DNA of 64,000 nucleotides from Marinithermus hydrothermalis DSM 14884 (lineage in GTDB: Bacteria > Deinococcota > Deinococci > Deinococcales > Marinithermaceae), in assembly GCF_000195335.1 (NCBI RefSeq), contig NC_015387.1:2145001-2209000 (forward strand), read 5' to 3'. A program made the position numbers and the translations under genes. The stretch's first letter is position 1. The number at the start of each line of letters is the position of its first letter. Shown piece after piece: positions 52,812 through 61,356 of this stretch. The notes beneath the pieces were generated by a model. It saw nothing but the letters and a program-made list of their open reading frames with translations. It had not been told where the DNA came from and searched no databases.

Positions 52812-54002
52812 CTCAAAACTTGCACTTATGCACCCTGGGGATACCTATGCGCCAGGACCACTTGAAAGGGGCCGCTGGTTTCCCGTCTGATGACGGGTGC
52901 CATGACCCAAGCGGCCCTGTCCCTACTTTGGACCCTCCTGGCCCTTTTGCCAAGCCCCCACCTCCAGGAATCCCTCAAGGCCCTGCTCTTGCTCCTCCTC
53001 CACGGCCACGGCAAGGCCAGACCCCAGCACAGCCAGGTCAAGTCCCCCTCCGCCCTCTCTCGCTTCCTCAACCGCTACCCCTGGCCCACCCGCGCTCTCA
53101 TCCGCCTGGCAAGAAAAGAGGCCGAGAAAGCCCTGGACCGGGCCAGAAAGAAAAAAGGCCCCAAGCCCCGTCTCCTGGTGGTCCTGGACCTAGTCACTCT
53201 GGAGAAGCGGGGCCGTTTCCAGGCCCTGCCCCTCTCCTTTTTTCACGGCAAGTGGGGACTCCATCTGGTGGTCCTCTACCTCGTCTACGGAGACCTCCGC
53301 ATCCCTTGGGCCTACCGCCTCTGGCGGGGCAAGGGGGAGAAGGCCCTCTCCCGCCTGGCCCTAAGCCTCCTGGCCTCTCTGCCCCCCTGGATGCGCCGGG
53401 CCTTCCGGATACGGGTGGCCGCGGATGCGGCCTTTGGCACCACCGGTTCCTTTTCGGGGTGAAGCGGTTGGGTTTTGAAGCGGTGGTGGGGATGCGGCGG
53501 GACCGGAGGCTGCGGGAAGGGGGGAGGCTTGGGGACCTCAGGCGGCAGGGGAGCCGGGTCTACCTTTGGGGGCTTTCCTTCCCGGTCTGGGTGGCCTGGT
53601 ACCGCTACCCCCTGCCCCAAGGGGGCTGGGAGTGGCGGTACGTGGTGGCCACCTTTCCCGCCACGCCCCGGACGGCGCTCACTTGGGGAAAGAGGCGGTT
53701 TGCCATAGAGCACTTCTTCCGCGCCGCGAAAAGCGAGTTCTCCCTGGGGCAGTTTGGGCAGCGGACGGCTTTGGGGGTGCACCGTTTTCTGGTGCTTTCC
53801 CTTCTGGCCTACCTGTTGGCCCACTGGGTGGGCATGGAGGGGGAAGGAAGCTGGCGGGAGGCCAGGGAGCGGGCGGCGCGGGTTCTCTTGCCTGAGCTCG
53901 TGGTGCAGCTCGCCCTGCGGGAGCTCTATGCCCTGGGTCTCTGGCCGCCGGGGGGAGGGGGTGAAGGTTTATGCGGGATATGCGGGAGGTGCAAGTTTTG
54001 AG
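52812..54002 (+). mobile_element. IS4-like insertion sequence, copy 2 (1191 bp)
   Basis: Ends 52812-52825 and 53989-54002 form the same 14-bp inverted repeat as copy 1. TATG at 52808-52811 is repeated at 54003-54006, a 4-bp target duplication that marks a direct insertion. Same orientation as copy 1. The insertion site is inside the small membrane gene. Confidence 0.95.
52890..54001 (+). pseudogene. IS4-like DDE transposase, copy 2 (frameshifted)
   Basis: Same protein as copy 1, but here one T is missing at about 53444, so translation from ATG 52890 stops at TGA 53460-53462. The rest, including the catalytic Glu region (IEHFFRAAKSEF), is open in the other frame to TGA 53999-54001. The G-run that is broken in copy 1 is intact here. 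Combining the two copies restores a complete transposase of about 370 residues. Confidence 0.85.
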
Positions 54003-54179
54003 TATGTACACTGGAAATGAAAGCACATACACGACTATGGCAAGAAGGTCTATCTTTGTAGGACTTGTGCCGCTCCAAAATATAGATGCGGCTATTAAAA
54101 TTAAACCGATAGAGAAGGACCTGAAAGCTTGCAAAAAGGTCATTGGCGTAGGGAGAGTAATCCCTAAGATAACCACAAA

Positions 54180-55097
54180 TACCTTCGTGTGCTACTTGAT
54201 CTGGACCCCCAAGATGTGAAAGAAGGGGGGTGCTATGGACTCCAACCGGGAGCACCCCCTTTACTATCTTGACGCGGAAACCCTTCTGGTGGATACCTAC
54301 ATCTGGGTGGATGACGAACTCAAGGCCTTGCAAGCTCAGGGCTTCAACCCCCCCCCAAAGCAAAAGTACCAGAAGGCCACCCTGGCCGAGCTCCTGACCC
54401 TCGCCATCTTTTTGCTCCTCCAGGGCCAGAACCTCGCCAAAGGCTACCTGGCCGCCAAAACCACCCTGAAGGCTTACTTCCCCTCCCTCCCCCACCTCTC
54501 CCGCTTCTACCGGGTTCTTCAGAAGGCCCAGGGGCTGTTGGCCTGCCTCGCTACGCGCCTTGCTGGCGGAGAAGGACTTTTGCAGGTGGTGGACCTCAAG
54601 CCTATCCCCCTGGCCCACGGCCACCGCATCCACGGCCTCTCTCTTCCCGAGGCCGCGATGGGGGTAGGACCTCTGGGGGCTTTTGGAGGCTACGTCCTCA
54701 TGCCGGTGATGAACGAGCGGGGTCTCTTCTTTCGTTGGGCCATTCTCCCCGGTAATGCCCGGGAGACCTGGGGGAGGGACCTCCTGGACGGTTTGCCCGC
54801 GGTCCTCGGGAACCGGGGTCTTCGCTGGGTCCAGGGGGTCAAGACGCCACCCTATCGGGTCAGGGGAGGAACGGTGGTGGAGACGGGGTGGAGAGGGAGG
54901 ATGGGAAGGGTACGGAACTGGATTGAGACGCGGTTTAGCGTGATGGTGCGGTCTTTGGGGCTTCATCGGATAGAGGCCCGGTCCTACTGGGGTCTGGTGG
55001 CCCGGGTGAACCTCATCCTGCTCGTTCACAACCTCATACGTAGCCGGGTGCTTCTCAGGATGGCCGGGGTGGAGCTATGAGGTAGCACACGAAGGTA
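54180..55097 (+). mobile_element. IS982-like insertion sequence
   Basis: A 16-bp perfect inverted repeat, 54180-54195 (TACCTTCGTGTGCTAC) and its complement at 55082-55097, brackets one transposase gene. No clear target duplication. It lies next to the split membrane gene, so insertions have accumulated at this site. Confidence 0.85.
54235..55080 (+). CDS. IS982-like transposase
   Basis: 281 residues with the IS982 layout: LLQVVDLKPIPL (first Asp), the segment around GNRGLRW where IS982 proteins usually have GDKGY, and RNWIETRFSVMVR (Glu). The Asp of that GD is replaced by Asn (LGNRGL), so the second catalytic Asp may be missing, unless LLDGLPAV supplies it. ATG 54235 follows AGAAGGGGGG. The full-length frame suggests recent arrival. 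Confidence 0.82.
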   Translation: MDSNREHPLYYLDAETLLVDTYIWVDDELKALQAQGFNPPPKQKYQKATLAELLTLAIFLLLQGQNLAKGYLAAKTTLKAYFPSLPHLSRFYRVLQKAQGLLACLATRLAGGEGLLQVVDLKPIPLAHGHRIHGLSLPEAAMGVGPLGAFGGYVLMPVMNERGLFFRWAILPGNARETWGRDLLDGLPAVLGNRGLRWVQGVKTPPYRVRGGTVVETGWRGRMGRVRNWIETRFSVMVRSLGLHRIEARSYWGLVARVNLILLVHNLIRSRVLLRMAGVEL

Positions 55098-55100
55098 AAG

Positions 55101-55106
55101 TATAAA
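55101..55106 (+). promoter_or_regulatory. possible -10 box (TATAAA) downstream of the IS end
   Basis: TATAAA begins 4 bp after the IS982-like end and 84 bp before pxpA; a -35 would have to lie in the IS terminus. Weak, but the only AT-rich box ahead of the pxp genes. Confidence 0.3.
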
Positions 55107-55189
55107 GATTCGTGAGGTCCGCATGCAGTTCCGGATCGGAGGCGCGGGACGCGGCACGCCCCTACCGGCGGCCTCGAGGGGAGGGGACC

Positions 55190-55942
55190 ATGTGGGTGGA
55201 CCTTAACGCGGACGCGGGCGAGTCGTTTGGCGCGTGGCGGATGGGGCAGGACGAGGCGCTGTTTCCCCTTCTTACTTCGGTGAACCTGGCCTGCGGATTT
55301 CACGCGGGGGACCCTAGGACCATGCTCCGCGCGGTGCGGCTGGCCAAAAGCCACGGCGTCCGCGTGGGGGCGCACCCGGGGTTTCCAGACCTTGTGGGGT
55401 TTGGGCGGCGCGACCTGGACGCGAGCCCCGAGGAGGTCTACGCGGACGTGCTCTACCAGATCGGGGCGCTTGCGGCCTTCCTGCGGCTTGAGGGGATGCC
55501 GCTCCATCACGTGAAGCCGCACGGGGCGCTCTACCTGCGCATGGCTCGGGATCCCGAGATCGCGCGGGCGGTGGCCCAGGCGGTCAAGGACTACGACCCC
55601 GAGCTGCCCCTCGTGCTGCTCGGGGGCACCGCGATGGAGGAGGCGGCGCGCGCGGTGGGGGCGCGGTACGTGCGCGAGGCTTTCCCTGACCGGGCTTACC
55701 TCTCAAACGGACAGCTGGCCCCCCGGCGGATGGAGGGGGCGCTGGTGCACGATCCTAAGCGCGCGGCCGAGCGAGCCGTGCAGATGGTGGTGGAGGGGAA
55801 GGTCAAGGCGCTTGACGGAGGATGGGTGGAGGTTAAGGCCGAGACCCTCTGCATTCACGGGGACAACCCCGAGTCGGTCGCGATTGCCCGGGCCGTGCGG
55901 GAGGCGCTTTTGGCCGCGGGGGTCGAGGTCCGCCCGTTCTAG
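55190..55942 (+). CDS. pxpA: 5-oxoprolinase subunit A
   Basis: 250 residues of the LamB/YcsF family: VDLNADAGESFGAWRMG, SVNLACGFHAGDP, VGAHPGFPDLVGFGRRD, HHVKPHGALY and CIHGDNPESV are all diagnostic. Together with PxpB and PxpC it opens 5-oxoproline (pyroglutamate) to glutamate using ATP. ATG 55190 after GAGGGGA is the natural start. It lies 3 bp before the pxpB-pxpC fusion. Confidence 0.95.
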   Translation: MWVDLNADAGESFGAWRMGQDEALFPLLTSVNLACGFHAGDPRTMLRAVRLAKSHGVRVGAHPGFPDLVGFGRRDLDASPEEVYADVLYQIGALAAFLRLEGMPLHHVKPHGALYLRMARDPEIARAVAQAVKDYDPELPLVLLGGTAMEEAARAVGARYVREAFPDRAYLSNGQLAPRRMEGALVHDPKRAAERAVQMVVEGKVKALDGGWVEVKAETLCIHGDNPESVAIARAVREALLAAGVEVRPF

Positions 55943-55945
55943 CCG

Positions 55946-57454
55946 ATGTACCGCGGATTTTACCTGCGCTACGCGGAGCGGATGGACCCGGAGGCAAACG
56001 CTCGGGTTCACGCCCTTACCGCGCGGCTCGTAGAGGACCCCCTTCCTGGCGTTACGGACCTCATTCCCGGGTACGGCACGCTCTACGTGGAGTACGATCC
56101 CCGCTGCACCCACGTCGCCCGGGTGCGCCGCTGGGTGAAAAGGCACGAGGAGGAGCTTGAGGGCTCCCGCGGTGCGGAGCGGCTGGTGGAGATCCCGGTG
56201 CGCTACGACGGGCCGGACCTAAAGGAGGTTGCTCGGCACACCGGCCTCAGCGTCAAGGAGGTTGTCCAGCGCCACAGCGCCCCCACCTACCGCGTTTACG
56301 CCGTGGGGTTTGTCCCGGGCTTCCCCTTTATGGGGGAGGTGGACCCCAGGCTCCGCGTGCCGCGCCGCCCGACGCCGCGCCAGGCCGTTCCCGCGCACGC
56401 GGTGGGCATCGCCGGCGCGCAAACGGGGGTGTACCCCCTTCGCACCCCCGGTGGGTGGCACCTTCTCGGATATGCCCTGGTTCAGCTGTACGATCCCAAA
56501 CGCCCCGAGCCTTTTCTCCTTGGGCCGGGGGACCGCGTGCGGTTCGTGCCGCGGGAGGGGGAGGTCCCGCCGGAACCGGAGGCGCTCGAGCTGTGGCCCA
56601 CCGAACCCGCCCATCCCGTCCTCAGGGTTGAGGAGGAAGGGTTGCTCGACCTGTTGGTGGATCAGGGGCGTTTTTGCGCGGGGCGGTTCGGACTGGCCCG
56701 CTCAGGGGCGCTCGACCCGCTCGCCGCCCGCTACGCCAACGCGCTCGTGGGCAACCCCCCGGAGGCGCCCCTCCTCGAGCTCACCCTTAAGGGACCGGTC
56801 CTGACTGCGCTGCGGCCGGTCGTGGTGGGGTTTGCCGGGTGGGGGATGGTGCCCGAAGTGCGCAGCGAGCGGGTTCCACCGTGGCAGAGTGTTGCGCTCC
56901 GGCCGGGGGACACCCTCCGGTTCGTGCCGACCGGAGAGGGGGTGCGGGGGTACCTGGCCGTGGCCGGGGGCCTTGAGGTCCGGCGGTTTTGGGGGAGCGC
57001 GTCGGTGGACCTCAAGGGCAAGATCGGCCGTCCCTTGCGGGCCGGGGACGTGCTGGGCGTGGCGGCACCCCGAGCGGTGCGCGCGGGGTACGCCCTTTGC
57101 CCCCCTTTCGTGCCCGAGGATCCGGTGCGGCTCCGCGTTCTGCCGGGGCCCCAGGCCACCCCGGAGGCCTTGGAGGCGCTCACGCGAGGGGTGTTCGAGG
57201 TCACAAGCGCCAACCGGATGGGGCTGCGCCTTGGGGGGCCGAGGGTGCCGGGGGGGGAGGTCCTCTCCGAGGCGGCGCCTATCGGCGCGGTTCAGGTTCC
57301 GCCCAGCGGGGCACCTATCGTGCTTCTCGCGGACCGGGGAACGCTGGGCGGGTACGCCAAGCCCGCGGTGGTGCACCCGGCGGATCTTCCGAAGGCCGCC
57401 CAGGTGCGCCCCGGCCAGCGGGTGCGGTTCGTGCTGGGAACCCCGGGACCGTAG
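55946..57454 (+). CDS. pxpB-pxpC: 5-oxoprolinase subunits B and C fused
   Basis: 502 residues. The first about 215 match PxpB/KipI (GFYLRYAERMDPEAN, ALTARL, PGYGTLYVEYDP, YAVGFVPGFPFMGEVDPRL, TPGGWHLLGYA); the rest match PxpC/KipA, a cyclophilin-like biotin-carboxylase-type domain (DQGRFCAGRFGLARSGALDPLA, GSASVDLKGKIGRPLRAGD, TLGGYAKPAVVHPADLP). In most bacteria these are two genes; here they are one chain with a short linker (ELWPTEPAHPV). The enzyme acts with PxpA in pyroglutamate breakdown. Confidence 0.93.
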   Translation: MYRGFYLRYAERMDPEANARVHALTARLVEDPLPGVTDLIPGYGTLYVEYDPRCTHVARVRRWVKRHEEELEGSRGAERLVEIPVRYDGPDLKEVARHTGLSVKEVVQRHSAPTYRVYAVGFVPGFPFMGEVDPRLRVPRRPTPRQAVPAHAVGIAGAQTGVYPLRTPGGWHLLGYALVQLYDPKRPEPFLLGPGDRVRFVPREGEVPPEPEALELWPTEPAHPVLRVEEEGLLDLLVDQGRFCAGRFGLARSGALDPLAARYANALVGNPPEAPLLELTLKGPVLTALRPVVVGFAGWGMVPEVRSERVPPWQSVALRPGDTLRFVPTGEGVRGYLAVAGGLEVRRFWGSASVDLKGKIGRPLRAGDVLGVAAPRAVRAGYALCPPFVPEDPVRLRVLPGPQATPEALEALTRGVFEVTSANRMGLRLGGPRVPGGEVLSEAAPIGAVQVPPSGAPIVLLADRGTLGGYAKPAVVHPADLPKAAQVRPGQRVRFVLGTPGP

Positions 57455-57543
57455 CTTGGCTTCTGGAACCCACCGCGCCCGGGTGGGACCGGGGCCCCTT
57501 ACCCCACAGCCTTACCTTCCCATCCACGCCGGGACAAATGTCC

Positions 57544-57578
57544 TATACTGGGCCGCTTCAGGCATCGGGTAGTATGAT
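57544..57578 (+). promoter_or_regulatory. possible promoters of the act operon
   Basis: TATACT (57544-57549) and TATGAT (57573-57578) lie 99 and 70 bp before actA; neither has a clear -35. Two start points are possible. GGAAGGAG precedes the ATG. Confidence 0.4.
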
Positions 57579-57642
57579 TCCATAAATCCGAAGGTTTAAA
57601 GGCCCTTAGCGCGTCGCCGAGAGAGCTGGAAGGAGCCAGCAC

Positions 57643-58326
57643 ATGCTCAAAGGGCGAAGGCGAAACGCGATCGTTAAAGCACTGTTTTATGGTGCTGTAT
57701 CCGCGTTCGCGGCGTTGCTCTTGGTGATCTTCTCGGGCGCGGCGGTGGGGCGGTTCGACCCCCGGCCGGGCAACCCCGTGCCTCAGCCCGTACCCTTCAG
57801 CCACAAGCTGCACGCCGGGGAGCTCGGCCTGGACTGCCGCTACTGCCACGCCGCGGTGGAGCAAGCCGCGTACGCCGGCATCCCCCCCACGGAGACCTGC
57901 ATGACCTGCCACACCCAGATCAAGACGGACAGCCCGCTCCTCGAGCCGGTCCGCCAAAGCTGGGCAACGGGCGAACCCATCCGCTGGAACCGGGTGGTGC
58001 AGGTCCCGGACTTCGTGTACTTCAACCACAGCATCCATGTTCAGAAAGGCGTGGGGTGCGCCACCTGTCACGGCCCGGTGCAGGAAATGGACGTGGTGTA
58101 CATGGATCCCCAACCGGTCCGGATGGATCCCAACGCCCAACCGTTCCAGATGCTCTTCTGCCTGAACTGCCACCGCGCCCCCGAACGGTTCATCCGGCCC
58201 AAGGAAGAAGTCTTCAACATGAGCTACCGGCCTCCCGAAAACCAGCTCGAGCTTGGGACCCGGCTTGTCGAGGCCTACGGCATCCGGAAAGAGGGACTCA
58301 CGAGCTGCTCGGTCTGCCACCGCTAG
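57643..58326 (+). CDS. actA: pentaheme cytochrome c of alternative complex III
   Basis: 227 residues: one membrane helix (about 17-35), then five CxxCH sites: CRYCH (65), CMTCH (86), CATCH (139), CLNCH (173) and CSVCH (222). Number and order match ActA. It collects electrons on the outside from the quinol-oxidising part of alternative complex III. First gene of actABCDEF; 12 bp before actB. Confidence 0.95.
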   Translation: MLKGRRRNAIVKALFYGAVSAFAALLLVIFSGAAVGRFDPRPGNPVPQPVPFSHKLHAGELGLDCRYCHAAVEQAAYAGIPPTETCMTCHTQIKTDSPLLEPVRQSWATGEPIRWNRVVQVPDFVYFNHSIHVQKGVGCATCHGPVQEMDVVYMDPQPVRMDPNAQPFQMLFCLNCHRAPERFIRPKEEVFNMSYRPPENQLELGTRLVEAYGIRKEGLTSCSVCHR

Positions 58327-58338
58327 GGAGGGGTCCGC

Positions 58339-61300
58339 ATGCACGAGTTTGACGCGCTGCGCAAACGCTTACAACGCAAGAAAGGACGGGCCTTCTGGCG
58401 CAGCCTGGAGGAGCTCGCGGAGAGCGAGGCCTTCCAGGACTTCCTCAAGCACGAGTTCCCCCGGCAGTTCTTCCCCTGGGAGGCCAGCCTCGACCGCCGG
58501 CGGTTCCTGAAGCTCGCGGGGGCCTCGCTCGCCCTCGCAGGGCTCACCGCCTGCACGCCCCAATCGGCGCGCAAGGTCGTGCCCTACGTCAAGCAACCCC
58601 CCGAGATCCTCACCGGAGAAGCCCGGTTCTACGCCACGGTCTTCACTCACGGCGGGTTCGCCGAGGGCCTCCTCGCTAAAAGCCTCGAGGGCCGACCGAT
58701 CAAGCTCGAGGGCAACCCCGAGCACCCCACCAGCCTCGGGGCGACGAGCGCCTTCGCCCAGGCCTCCCTCCTCACCCTCTACGATCCCGAACGCTCCCAA
58801 GAGGTGCGGCACCGGGGCCGGCCCAGCACCTGGGAGGATTTTGAGGCGTACCTAGCGCGCGTGCTCGCGGCGCAGGAGGCTCAAGGCGGGCGCGGCCTTC
58901 GCATCCTCACCGAGACGGTCACCTCCCCCACCCTCGCCGCGACGCTCCGGCAGGTGCTCGAACGTTTCCCCGAAGCCCGATGGTACGCCTACGAGCCAGT
59001 CAACCACGACAACCTTTACGCGGGCGCGCGCCTCGCGTTCGGGGAGGAGGTCTGGCCGGTCTACCGGGTGCGCGAAGCCCGGGTCATCGTGAGCCTGGAC
59101 GCGGACCTTCTCTACGCTTTTCCCGGCAGCGTGCGGTACGCACGCGAGTTCGCGGACGGCCGCCGGGTCCGCGCGGGCACGCACGAGATGAACCGCCTCT
59201 ACGTCGTGGAGAGCGGCCTCACCCTCACCGGCGCGGCGGCGGATCACCGGCTGGCCCTCCGGCCCAGCCAGGTTCAGGCCTTCGCCCTCGAGCTCGCCCG
59301 CGCCCTGGGCGTCGTTGAGGGCGGCCCCTTCCTGCTCGAGCACGCCGGGTGGGCCGAGAAGGTCGCGCTGGACCTCGCCGAGCACCGCGGGCAGGGCCTG
59401 GTCATCGCCGGACCGCACCAGCCCCCCCTGGTGCACGCCCTCGCGCACGCGATCAACGCCGCCATGGGCAACGCGGGCCGCACGGTGGTGTACCTGGAGC
59501 CCATCGAGGCTAACCCCCGGCCGCAGCAGGCGGGCCTCGAGGCCCTGGCGCGCGAGATGGCGGAAGGGCAGGTCGAGGCGCTCTTCATCCTGGGGGGGAA
59601 CCCCGCCTACACCGCCCCGGCGGATCTGGGCTTCGCCGAACACTTAAAGCGCGTGCCGTTCAGCGTGCACCTGGGGGTGTACCAGGACGAGACCGCGGCC
59701 CTGTGCCGCTGGCACCTGCCCGAGGCGCACTACCTCGAGGCCTGGGGGGACGCGCGCGCGCACGACGGCACGGTCTCGATCATCCAGCCGTTGATCGAAC
59801 CCCTGTACGGCGGGCGGTCGGCCCTGGAGCTCGCCGCGGCCCTCGCGGGGGAGGCGCGGGAGGGGTACGACCTGGTACGGGCCTACTGGCAGGCGGCCTT
59901 TACGGAGGGTGGGGGTGGGAATTTTGAGGCCTTCTGGCGGCAGGCCTTGCATGACGGGGTGGTGCCGGGCACCGCAGGCCGCCCCAGACCGGTCGCGCTC
60001 CGGTCGGACTGGGCACCCCGCGCCTGGCCGCAGCCTGAGGTGGGCGAGGGCCTCGAGGTCCTCTTCCAGCCAGACCCCACGGTCTGGGACGGGCGGTACG
60101 CGGCGAACGCCTGGCTGCAGGAGTTGCCCAAGCCCATCACCAAGCTCACCTGGGACAACGCCGTGCTCATCTCCCCCAAGACCGCGGAGCGGGTGGGGGT
60201 GGCCGAGGCGGTGCGGCGGGCCTGGGCGCGGGACGACACGCGCATGCCGTTGGTCCGCCTCACGCTCTCGGGGCGGCACCTTGAGGCGCCGGTCTTCGTG
60301 GTGCCCGGCCTGCCCGACGACACGGTCACGGTGCACCTGGGGTACGGGCGTACGCGCGCCGGCGTGGGCAGCAACGCCGGGTTCAATGCCTACGCCCTGC
60401 GCACCAGCGCATCCCCCTGGTTCGCGAGCGGCGCGGAACTGGTCCCCGCGAAGGGCACGTACACCCTCGCCACCACGCAGAACCACCACAGCATGGAGGG
60501 GCGGGACCTCATCCGGGCAGAGCCCCTGGAGGCCTTCGTAGCGGGGCGGGTGGGGGAGGAATCGCCTATCCCCGAGGCCTCCCTATACCCCGAGTTCGAG
60601 TACGAGGGATACGCCTGGGCTATGACGATCGACCTCACCACCTGCATCGGTTGCAACGCGTGCGTTGCGGCCTGCCAGGCGGAGAACAACATCCCTGTGG
60701 TGGGCAAGCCCGAGGTTCTGCGGGGACGTGAGATGCACTGGATCCGCATCGATCGGTACTTCGAGGGGGCGCTCGAGACCCCCAGGGTGTACCACCAACC
60801 GGTGCCCTGCATGCACTGCGAGCGGGCCCCCTGCGAACCGGTCTGTCCGGTAGGGGCGACGCTGCACGACAGCGAGGGACTGAACGTGATGGTGTACAAC
60901 CGCTGCATCGGCACCCGGTACTGCTCAAACAACTGCCCCTACAAGGTCCGGCGCTTCAACTTCTTCGATTACGCGAATCGTTTCCTCGCCCCGGAAGGGG
61001 AGGTCACGCCCCTCACGCTCCTGATGAACCCTGAGGTGACAGTGCGCAGCCGCGGCGTGATGGAGAAGTGCACCTACTGCACCCAGCGCATCAACGCGGC
61101 GCGCATCGCGGCCAAGAAGGAGGGCCGCCGCATCCAGGACGGCGAGGTGGTACCCGCGTGCCAGGCGGCCTGCCCCACCCAGGCGATCGTCTTCGGGGAC
61201 CTGAACGATCCCCAAAGCCGGGTGCGCGCGCTCAAGGAGCAACCCCATCACTACACGTTTTTGAGCGAGCTCAACACCCAGCCGCGCACCACATACCTGG

Positions 61301-61356
61301 CGCGCATCCAGAACCCCAATCCCGCCTTGGGGATGGGGGAGGAGGTGGAGGGCTGA
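58339..61356 (+). CDS. actB: molybdopterin-like/iron-sulfur subunit of alternative complex III
   Basis: 1005 residues: Tat signal (RRRFLKLAGASLALAGL, about 54-70), a long domain related to molybdopterin oxidoreductases that in ActB lacks the cofactor, and a C-terminal four-cluster ferredoxin part with CIGCNACVAACQ, CMHCERAPCEPVCP, CIGTRYCSNNCPYKVRRF and CTYCTQR plus CQAACPTQAI. It relays electrons from quinol to ActA. Immediately followed by actC (1-bp overlap). Confidence 0.95.
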   Translation: MHEFDALRKRLQRKKGRAFWRSLEELAESEAFQDFLKHEFPRQFFPWEASLDRRRFLKLAGASLALAGLTACTPQSARKVVPYVKQPPEILTGEARFYATVFTHGGFAEGLLAKSLEGRPIKLEGNPEHPTSLGATSAFAQASLLTLYDPERSQEVRHRGRPSTWEDFEAYLARVLAAQEAQGGRGLRILTETVTSPTLAATLRQVLERFPEARWYAYEPVNHDNLYAGARLAFGEEVWPVYRVREARVIVSLDADLLYAFPGSVRYAREFADGRRVRAGTHEMNRLYVVESGLTLTGAAADHRLALRPSQVQAFALELARALGVVEGGPFLLEHAGWAEKVALDLAEHRGQGLVIAGPHQPPLVHALAHAINAAMGNAGRTVVYLEPIEANPRPQQAGLEALAREMAEGQVEALFILGGNPAYTAPADLGFAEHLKRVPFSVHLGVYQDETAALCRWHLPEAHYLEAWGDARAHDGTVSIIQPLIEPLYGGRSALELAAALAGEAREGYDLVRAYWQAAFTEGGGGNFEAFWRQALHDGVVPGTAGRPRPVALRSDWAPRAWPQPEVGEGLEVLFQPDPTVWDGRYAANAWLQELPKPITKLTWDNAVLISPKTAERVGVAEAVRRAWARDDTRMPLVRLTLSGRHLEAPVFVVPGLPDDTVTVHLGYGRTRAGVGSNAGFNAYALRTSASPWFASGAELVPAKGTYTLATTQNHHSMEGRDLIRAEPLEAFVAGRVGEESPIPEASLYPEFEYEGYAWAMTIDLTTCIGCNACVAACQAENNIPVVGKPEVLRGREMHWIRIDRYFEGALETPRVYHQPVPCMHCERAPCEPVCPVGATLHDSEGLNVMVYNRCIGTRYCSNNCPYKVRRFNFFDYANRFLAPEGEVTPLTLLMNPEVTVRSRGVMEKCTYCTQRINAARIAAKKEGRRIQDGEVVPACQAACPTQAIVFGDLNDPQSRVRALKEQPHHYTFLSELNTQPRTTYLARIQNPNPALGMGEEVEG

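Larger units (their letters stand above)
52667..54176 (-). pseudogene. small membrane protein gene split by the IS4-like element
   Basis: The minus strand from GTG 54176 reads MVILGITLPTPMTFLQA... and reaches VLSFPVYI at the IS edge (54003). On the other side (52811 downward) the frame continues LLLRANSEYARLFAYVLPGI... to TGA 52669-52667. Removing the IS and one copy of the 4-bp target duplication CATA joins the two parts in frame, giving about 104 residues with three to four hydrophobic segments. The stop overlaps the C39 start. The insertion therefore broke the partner gene of the peptidase. The true 5' end may extend further, as another IS adjoins at 54180. Confidence 0.8.
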
